Assembly: GCF_003352915.1 (NCBI RefSeq)
Contig: NZ_CP022314.1
Coordinates: forward strand, 1,329,295 to 1,393,294
From: Arthrobacter sp. PM3
Lineage (GTDB): Bacteria; Actinomycetota; Actinomycetes; Actinomycetales; Micrococcaceae
Length of the DNA stretch: 64,000 nt
Reading direction: 5' to 3'
In this document: in pieces, positions 59,696-64,000 of the stretch
How the letters are laid out: the number at the start of each line of letters is the position of its first letter
Position numbering within the stretch: position 1 is the stretch's first letter
Notes under the pieces: generated by a model
Databases searched by the model: none
Seen by the model: the letters and a program-made list of their open reading frames with translations, nothing else
What the model was told of the DNA's origin: nothing
Program-made: the position numbers and the translations under genes

Positions 59696-60787
59696 TCAAG
59701 ACCCCATCGCAGCATTTGCTATAACCCGGTTAATGCCGTCGCTGAAAATGCGGTTGTCTTTGTCCCGCTCCACCAACAAGCGGCCTGCCGCTCCCATTTT
59801 GTCGGCCCTCGCAGGATCGTTCCACAGCGAAACAATGGCCGCCCGCAACGCCTCTACGTCCCCCGGAGGAACCCAGAGACCCTCGTGTCCTTCAGTAAAC
59901 GCACCCCGTTGCCCCTCCACATCAGAAACAATTACCGGCCGGCCCATTGCCCACGCCTCATTCATGCACGTGATGCCGTTATCACTGTTTGTGGGTTTGA
60001 GAGGAACAACCACCAGGCGGCACTTAGCGTACATGGCCCGCAGCTGGGAAGGCGGCATTATGCCAAACGTTACATTCGCCGGAATTCTTTCCTCGGCATC
60101 GAATTCTCCGGATGCAGAGTTCCACCAGTCCTGCCGTGACGTATCCAGGGCGCCGGCAATATGACAGGGAATATCCAGCCCCTCCAAGGCCTTCACAAGA
60201 GTACGGTAGTCACGCATCTCACCGCCAGCGGCGCAAACCATGGAGCGCTCAGGAGTCTGACCGCGCCCGCTCCAGAATTCAGAGTCGGTTGTCCACGGCA
60301 AGCCGATAAGCTTTTCCGCTGGAACGCCGAGTTCGATTTCCGCAATCTCGCGCTGGGTTGCCGGGGGCAGGATTATTTTGGATATTCTGCTATGCACCAG
60401 TTTAAGCAATCTGGCCTTCTTGGGCTCAGAAATTCTGGTGAAGAGAGCTACGATCGTCATGCGTCGGAATGTCACCTTGAGCAGCAGGGCCAGCACGAGC
60501 GCAACATTGGCAACGCTCCAAAAGAAGACAACATCATATTTTCGTCCCGTTCGGTATACCTCCAGGACTTGGACAACCCACATCGGCAATCGCTTATAGA
60601 TCGATCGCCGCCATTTGGGCGGATTAGTTTGAAGGCGCTGGTCCAGATACTCCACTTCAGCGTCGATATCATGCACCCAGCTGCGCGGAATGGTCCCTCC
60701 ACGTTCCAACTCGCGCAAGTCTTCGAGGTATGGCGGAAAGAATAATGAGTTTGGCACGAGCAACACCCGCAGTTTTTTGTCATCCAT
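59696..60787 (-). CDS. GT4-like glycosyltransferase, minus strand
   Basis: About 363 residues from the ATG at 60787 (MDDKKLRVLLVPNSLFFPPY), which overlaps the previous gene's stop as ATGGATGA. A GTG at 60799 is an alternative. The C-domain has VVPLKPTNSDNGITCMNEAWAMGRPVIVSDVEGQRGAF, a GT4-type donor site with the conserved E. Many AAA/TTT codons and low third-position GC set this gene apart from the core genome. Confidence 0.82.
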   Translation of the reverse strand: MDDKKLRVLLVPNSLFFPPYLEDLRELERGGTIPRSWVHDIDAEVEYLDQRLQTNPPKWRRSIYKRLPMWVVQVLEVYRTGRKYDVVFFWSVANVALVLALLLKVTFRRMTIVALFTRISEPKKARLLKLVHSRISKIILPPATQREIAEIELGVPAEKLIGLPWTTDSEFWSGRGQTPERSMVCAAGGEMRDYRTLVKALEGLDIPCHIAGALDTSRQDWWNSASGEFDAEERIPANVTFGIMPPSQLRAMYAKCRLVVVPLKPTNSDNGITCMNEAWAMGRPVIVSDVEGQRGAFTEGHEGLWVPPGDVEALRAAIVSLWNDPARADKMGAAGRLLVERDKDNRIFSDGINRVIANAAMGS

Positions 60788-61925
60788 CAGATCTGCCACC
60801 TCCGGACACGGTTTTGGGCCCTCCTGCCGTCATCGAGTCCAGCGATACTTCATCACGTTGGGGTGCCTGCGTGACGATTCCCGGTCGTCTCGGGCCACGC
60901 GACCGGAAACTCCGCAGCTGGTTCGGACCCCGCAAGACTGGCACGGCCGGAAACGCCTTTGCGGAACTCTCTCCAGTCGATTTGTGCGGCTCCAGGCCGG
61001 CCGCTTCTTCAAGCACTGCATCACCGCTGTCCGACAGATCAAGGGCCCTGCCGAGGCCCCTGCTAAGAATTTCCCGGGCGAAGTACTCCTGGTGGTCGTC
61101 GACATGCTCACCGTTGTGCGCCGACCGAACAGCCAAGACAGGCACGGCGCCGTTGTCCAACGCCTGCAGGACAGAACCCACACCCGCGTGGCAAACAAAA
61201 GCGTCGGCCTCCCTTATGAGTTGCCCCATCTCCGTCCAGGGCAATTCACGGTGTGCCGCTCCGGGCAGGTCATGGCGTGACGTGGCTCCGAGCTGCCACG
61301 TCACTGAACAATCGTCGGGCAGGATTGCCTTCAACGCATCGACGGCACGGTCGAATCGGTACGGCTGGATGGTGCCCAGGCTAACCAGGACATTCCTGAC
61401 CGGCGTGCCGTCGCCCCGAGACCGGACTTCCCAGTTGTCCAGCACGGATCCTGCGTATTTCCACCGGTCATTCGCCCAGCGTTCATATTGGGTGTAGGTC
61501 CGCACGGCGGGAAACAGGCCAAGGATCCTGCCCGTGGTCGACGCCGCATGTGTTCTCGTCAAACTCTCCACATAAAGCGCTCGGACACCCATTGCGGAGG
61601 CAAGCGGCAGGAAGGAGACGGCTACTGCGGCTCCGGTGCTCACGACGTAGTCGAATGACCCCCTTCGAAGAATTCTGTATGCGGTCACTAGCGTGCGCAG
61701 TGTGCCCAGCGCATCCCGGGTTCCAACGGGGGAAATGAAGCGCACATTGTGGCCGGCAAGCATGGACCGCGCCTGAGGGGTATCAAAGGTGACCCACGTG
61801 GATTCTGTATCTGGACCCGGGTACAGGTCGGCAATCTTCTTCAGTTCGGCCAGGTGTCCACCGCTTGAAGATACCCATAAGACACGTTTTCCCGGCGCGA
61901 TCAATGCGCCCAGTGTGGCCGTCAC
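60780..61925 (-). CDS. Alg14-Alg13-like (PssD-PssE-like) fused glycosyltransferase
   Basis: About 381 residues from the GTG at 61925; further upstream the frame is open but has no family resemblance. The N-terminal half (RVLWVSSSGGHLAELKKIADLY) matches the membrane-associated Alg14/PssD acceptor domain. The C-terminal half (NVLVSLGTIQPYRFDRAV, and FVCHAGVGSVLQALDNGAVPVLAVRSAHNGEHVDDHQ) matches the catalytic Alg13/PssE domain. A basic, Pro-rich tail of about 75 residues follows. Relatives add glucuronate or GlcNAc to a lipid-linked sugar. It is coupled to the GT4 gene downstream. Confidence 0.78.
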   Translation of the reverse strand: MTATLGALIAPGKRVLWVSSSGGHLAELKKIADLYPGPDTESTWVTFDTPQARSMLAGHNVRFISPVGTRDALGTLRTLVTAYRILRRGSFDYVVSTGAAVAVSFLPLASAMGVRALYVESLTRTHAASTTGRILGLFPAVRTYTQYERWANDRWKYAGSVLDNWEVRSRGDGTPVRNVLVSLGTIQPYRFDRAVDALKAILPDDCSVTWQLGATSRHDLPGAAHRELPWTEMGQLIREADAFVCHAGVGSVLQALDNGAVPVLAVRSAHNGEHVDDHQEYFAREILSRGLGRALDLSDSGDAVLEEAAGLEPHKSTGESSAKAFPAVPVLRGPNQLRSFRSRGPRRPGIVTQAPQRDEVSLDSMTAGGPKTVSGGGRSDG

Positions 61926-62153
61926 GATCGTCCAGTCCCAAAACGGGCCAACGAAAGCCGTTTGCGGGAGATACGTTGCAGTGCAGACTTCATTTCCGGC
62001 TCCATCACTCGCGGCACAGCCACGCAGCGGCATGATCCGGGGGTCTGCACTCCCCCTTTTCCTGCCAGCGGTACCGGCTTCCGGCACCTGCTGTCGCGTT
62101 CCGTCCGTTGATACAGCTGTCCCGCAGGTGGTGAGACGGTGAGTCTCTACGCC

Positions 62154-62205
62154 ATGCGGCCCGGAACCATGAGGCCGCATGCCCGCGGGGCATCCGTATT
62201 TTTTT
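62154..62205 (+). terminator. terminator-like hairpins plus T7 on the plus strand
   Basis: A first hairpin (ATGCGGCC/GGCCGCAT, 62154-62161 with 62173-62180) is followed by a second (ATGCCC/GGGCAT, 62179-62193, sharing bases with the first) and then seven T at 62199-62205. The orientation is plus, yet no plus-strand gene ends nearby. It may end an unannotated or antisense transcript. Confidence 0.5.
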
Positions 62206-62261
62206 CAACCGTAGGCATGGCCGTCCGCATCCGCTAGACGTGCCGGTCGACTATGTGGCTA

Positions 62262-62285
62262 TCCGCACCAACTTTGTGGTGCGGA
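62262..62285 (-). terminator. hairpin after the M18 aminopeptidase gene
   Basis: Nine-base arms TCCGCACCA/TGGTGCGGA with a six-base loop lie 16 bp past the stop codon of the minus-strand peptidase gene. There is no T-run, so it is a likely but unproven terminator. Confidence 0.5.
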
Positions 62286-62300
62286 CCAGACCCCGGACCT

Positions 62301-63611
62301 TCACGCCGCCGTGCGGAAGAACAGCTCGGTCACCTCCGCCAGCCGGCGCGGGTCCTCGACGCCGCACAGTTCGCGCGCCGAGTGCATCGACAGCAGCGGC
62401 ACCCCGACGTCGACCGTCCTGATCCCCAGCCGGGTGGCCGTGAGCGGGCCGATCGTCGAGCCGCACGGCATCACGTTGTTGGAGACGAACTCCTGGTACG
62501 GAACGCCGGCCTCGGTGCACAGCCGCGCCCAGTAGGCGGCACCGGCGGCATCTGTGGCGTAGCGCTGGTTCGCGTTGATCTTCAGCAGCGGCCCGCCGTT
62601 GAGGACCGGGCGGTTGGCGGGATCGTGCCGCTCCGGGTAGTTCGGGTGCACGGCATGGCCGGCATCCGCCGACACGCAGAACGACGCCGCGAACGCCTGC
62701 CGCCGCTGGCTTGCCGTGGCGTCGAGCCCGTCGGAGATCCGCACCAGGATGTCTTCAAGGACAGGCCCGCACGCACCGGACCTCGACGCCGAGCCGATCT
62801 CCTCGTGATCGAAGGCGGCCAGCACGGCGATCGGCGCCTCTTCCGGCAGCGGTGTCCCGGCGTGCGCGATCAGCGCTGTCAGCCCGGCGTGCGTCGCGGA
62901 GAGGTTGTCGAGCCTGCCGGAGGCGAAGAACTCGCCCTTCGCACCGAACACCGCCGGAGCCTGGGTGTCGGCGATGACGATGTCGTACCCGCCGATCTGC
63001 GCCGGGTCCACCGCGGCGCCAGCGACCCGCGCCGCGAGCAGGCCGAGCAGGTCCTCGGCGGCAGGATCGCCCAATCCGAACACCGGGTTCATGTGCTGCT
63101 GCTTGTCCAGGGCCAGCCCGTCATTCACTGCCCGGTCCAGGTGGATGGCCAGCTGCGGGAAGCGCAGCAGCGGGCCGGTGGCCGTGAGGTGCTGCGTGCC
63201 GTCGCGCATAACGAGGCGGCCGGCGAGCTGGAGTTCGCGGTCCAGCCAGGAGTTCAGGAGCGGCCCGCCGTAGACTTCGACGCCGGCCTGGAGCCAGCCG
63301 AACCTGCCAGTGGTGGGCTTCGGCTTGAGTTTGAACGACGGCGAGTCCGTGTGGGCGCCGAGGATGTTGAAGCCGGTGGTCGCGCCGGCGCCGGCGGGCA
63401 GCACCCAGGCGATGAGCGCGCCGTCGCGGATCACGTAGAACTTGCCGCCCGCGGCGGATGCCGGCCAGGGCAGCAGTTCATCGAGTCCCGTGAAGCCGGC
63501 CGCGTCGAGCCGGCGTGCCGCCTCCCGGACGGCGTGGAAGCTCGACGGCGACGCGCTGACGTAGGCGCCGAGGTCCTGGATGTGGTCTGCGGCAGTGCTC
63601 GGTGTTGGCAT
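62301..63611 (-). CDS. M18-family metallo-aminopeptidase
   Basis: About 436 residues from the ATG at 63611 (MPTPSTAADHIQDLGAYV). The zinc-site blocks are intact: LGAHTDSPSF, DNLSATHAGL, AAFDHEEIGS and, near the end, LLSMHSARELCG. M18 enzymes remove N-terminal acidic residues from peptides as large homo-oligomers in the cytosol. Monocistronic, unrelated to the polysaccharide genes beside it. Confidence 0.92.
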   Translation of the reverse strand: MPTPSTAADHIQDLGAYVSASPSSFHAVREAARRLDAAGFTGLDELLPWPASAAGGKFYVIRDGALIAWVLPAGAGATTGFNILGAHTDSPSFKLKPKPTTGRFGWLQAGVEVYGGPLLNSWLDRELQLAGRLVMRDGTQHLTATGPLLRFPQLAIHLDRAVNDGLALDKQQHMNPVFGLGDPAAEDLLGLLAARVAGAAVDPAQIGGYDIVIADTQAPAVFGAKGEFFASGRLDNLSATHAGLTALIAHAGTPLPEEAPIAVLAAFDHEEIGSASRSGACGPVLEDILVRISDGLDATASQRRQAFAASFCVSADAGHAVHPNYPERHDPANRPVLNGGPLLKINANQRYATDAAGAAYWARLCTEAGVPYQEFVSNNVMPCGSTIGPLTATRLGIRTVDVGVPLLSMHSARELCGVEDPRRLAEVTELFFRTAA

Positions 63612-63718
63612 GGCTTCGAGTCTAGCCCGGCCCGCGACGGCCCGGACCCTGACGCTGAGGCCCGCGGCGGACGCGGACATGCCCTCCCTCCGCGCCGAAG
63701 AGTGGACATGAGGGCACT

Positions 63719-63877
63719 ATGTCCAGTGCTGGGCGTCGGGGGAGGGCATGTCCCGTGGTGAGGGTCAACTCGGGGGAGCATGTCCAGTGCTGGGCGCCGG
63801 GGGAGGGCATGTCCGGTGGGTGGGGTCAGCGCGGGGGAGCATGTCCAGTCCTGGGCGCCGGGGGAGGACATGTCCCG
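63719..63877. repeat. 61-bp tandem repeat, two full copies and a partial third
   Basis: Copies start at 63719, 63780 and 63841 with ATGTCCAGTGCTGGGCG-like sequence, then GGGAGGGCATGTCC; the third is partial to about 63877. An inverted copy of the inner block, GGACATGCCCTCCC, lies at 63675-63688. The stretch 63612-63905 has no credible gene and sits between the peptidase gene and the next gene's end. Confidence 0.75.
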
Positions 63878-63905
63878 CAGTACGGCCCCCGCGGGGTGCG
63901 GGATC

Positions 63906-64000
63906 CTACGCCTCGGTGCGGGCCCCCGCGCCGGCCGACCCGGTGCGGGCCCCGGCTGCCTCCAGGTCGGCACGCTTCGCCGCGGCCCCGCCCACAGCAT
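63906..64000 (-). CDS. C-terminal fragment of an unidentified protein at the right edge
   Basis: Minus-strand frame entering from the right edge and ending at TAG 63906-63908. The last residues read VGGAAAKRADLEAAGARTG, then SAGARTEA. A repeated GART element gives an Ala/Gly/Arg-rich tail. Too short to assign; it may be only an open frame, but the composition is that of a typical actinobacterial C-terminus. Confidence 0.4.
   Translation of the reverse strand, partial: AVGGAAAKRADLEAAGARTGSAGAGARTEA

Larger units (their letters stand above)
61926..62300. other. 375-bp gene-free stretch with several hairpins
   Basis: It should hold the promoter of the glycosyltransferase pair reading left from 61925. 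Two structures are seen, a terminator-like element at 62154-62205 and a hairpin at 62262-62285. No protein gene is supported. Confidence 0.5.

Noticed and set aside
63719..63877. CRISPR-like array
   Set aside because: The whole 61-bp unit repeats, with no unique spacers of constant length and no cas genes nearby.

Overview
The window reads as chromosome of a high-GC actinobacterium of the Arthrobacter/Pseudarthrobacter type (Micrococcaceae). That assignment is an inference from family resemblance, very high GC, frequent GTG/TTG starts, and ATGA/GTGA-coupled operons. I saw no tRNA, rRNA, IS element, prophage or CRISPR array. Two genes are cut by the window edges: pobA at the left, and an unidentified C-terminus at the right.

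Layout. (1) 0-5.9 kb: 4-hydroxybenzoate entry (pobA, an IclR regulator, a PcaK-like importer), then a FUSC membrane protein, mscL and an ACT-domain membrane protein. (2) 5.9-12.8 kb, minus strand: a six-gene nucleotide-sugar/glycan operon (Gfo/Idh oxidoreductase, epimerase, DegT aminotransferase, PglD-type acyltransferase, VanZ-acyltransferase fusion, double-GT2 glycosyltransferase). (3) 13.0-27.2 kb: a lipid kinase gene, then a long minus-strand operon with shikimate/quinate dehydrogenase, two-domain QuiC, pcaHGBDCFIJ and pcaR. Upstream are a second IclR regulator and a divergent shikimate-type importer. Together with pobA this converts shikimate and 4-hydroxybenzoate to protocatechuate and on to succinyl-CoA plus acetyl-CoA. 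(4) 27.2-33.2 kb: a large palindrome, a MoaD/ThiS-like plus Asp-box beta-propeller gene pair, a universal stress protein, and a csoR-copZ-copA copper module with a visible operator.

(5) 33.2-39.4 kb: housekeeping and accessory genes (DUF2277, EamA transporter with divergent CGNR regulator, small membrane proteins, MATE, DoxX, tandem-hotdog thioesterase). (6) 39.4-46.5 kb: the replication/ribosome block rpsF-ssb-rpsR-rplI and dnaB. A 733-bp gene-free stretch with several DnaA-box-like sites lies upstream of dnaB. (7) 46.8-61.9 kb: a second polysaccharide locus, visibly less GC-biased than its surroundings. It holds a LAL-type LuxR regulator, a PglD paralogue, a DegT aminotransferase, a Wzx flippase, three glycosyltransferases, two kinase-less Wzz-like proteins flanking a Wzy-like polymerase, and two convergent glycosyltransferases. 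One of those is an Alg14-Alg13-like fusion. (8) 62.3-64 kb: an M18 aminopeptidase, a 61-bp tandem repeat and the right-edge fragment.

The most interesting leads are the DnaA-box cluster by dnaB, the MoaD/beta-propeller pair, paired operators before doxX with no local regulator, the kinase-less Wzz-Wzy-Wzz arrangement with a leader hairpin, and the VanZ-acyltransferase fusion. All functions are read from motifs and context by eye; no database search was run.
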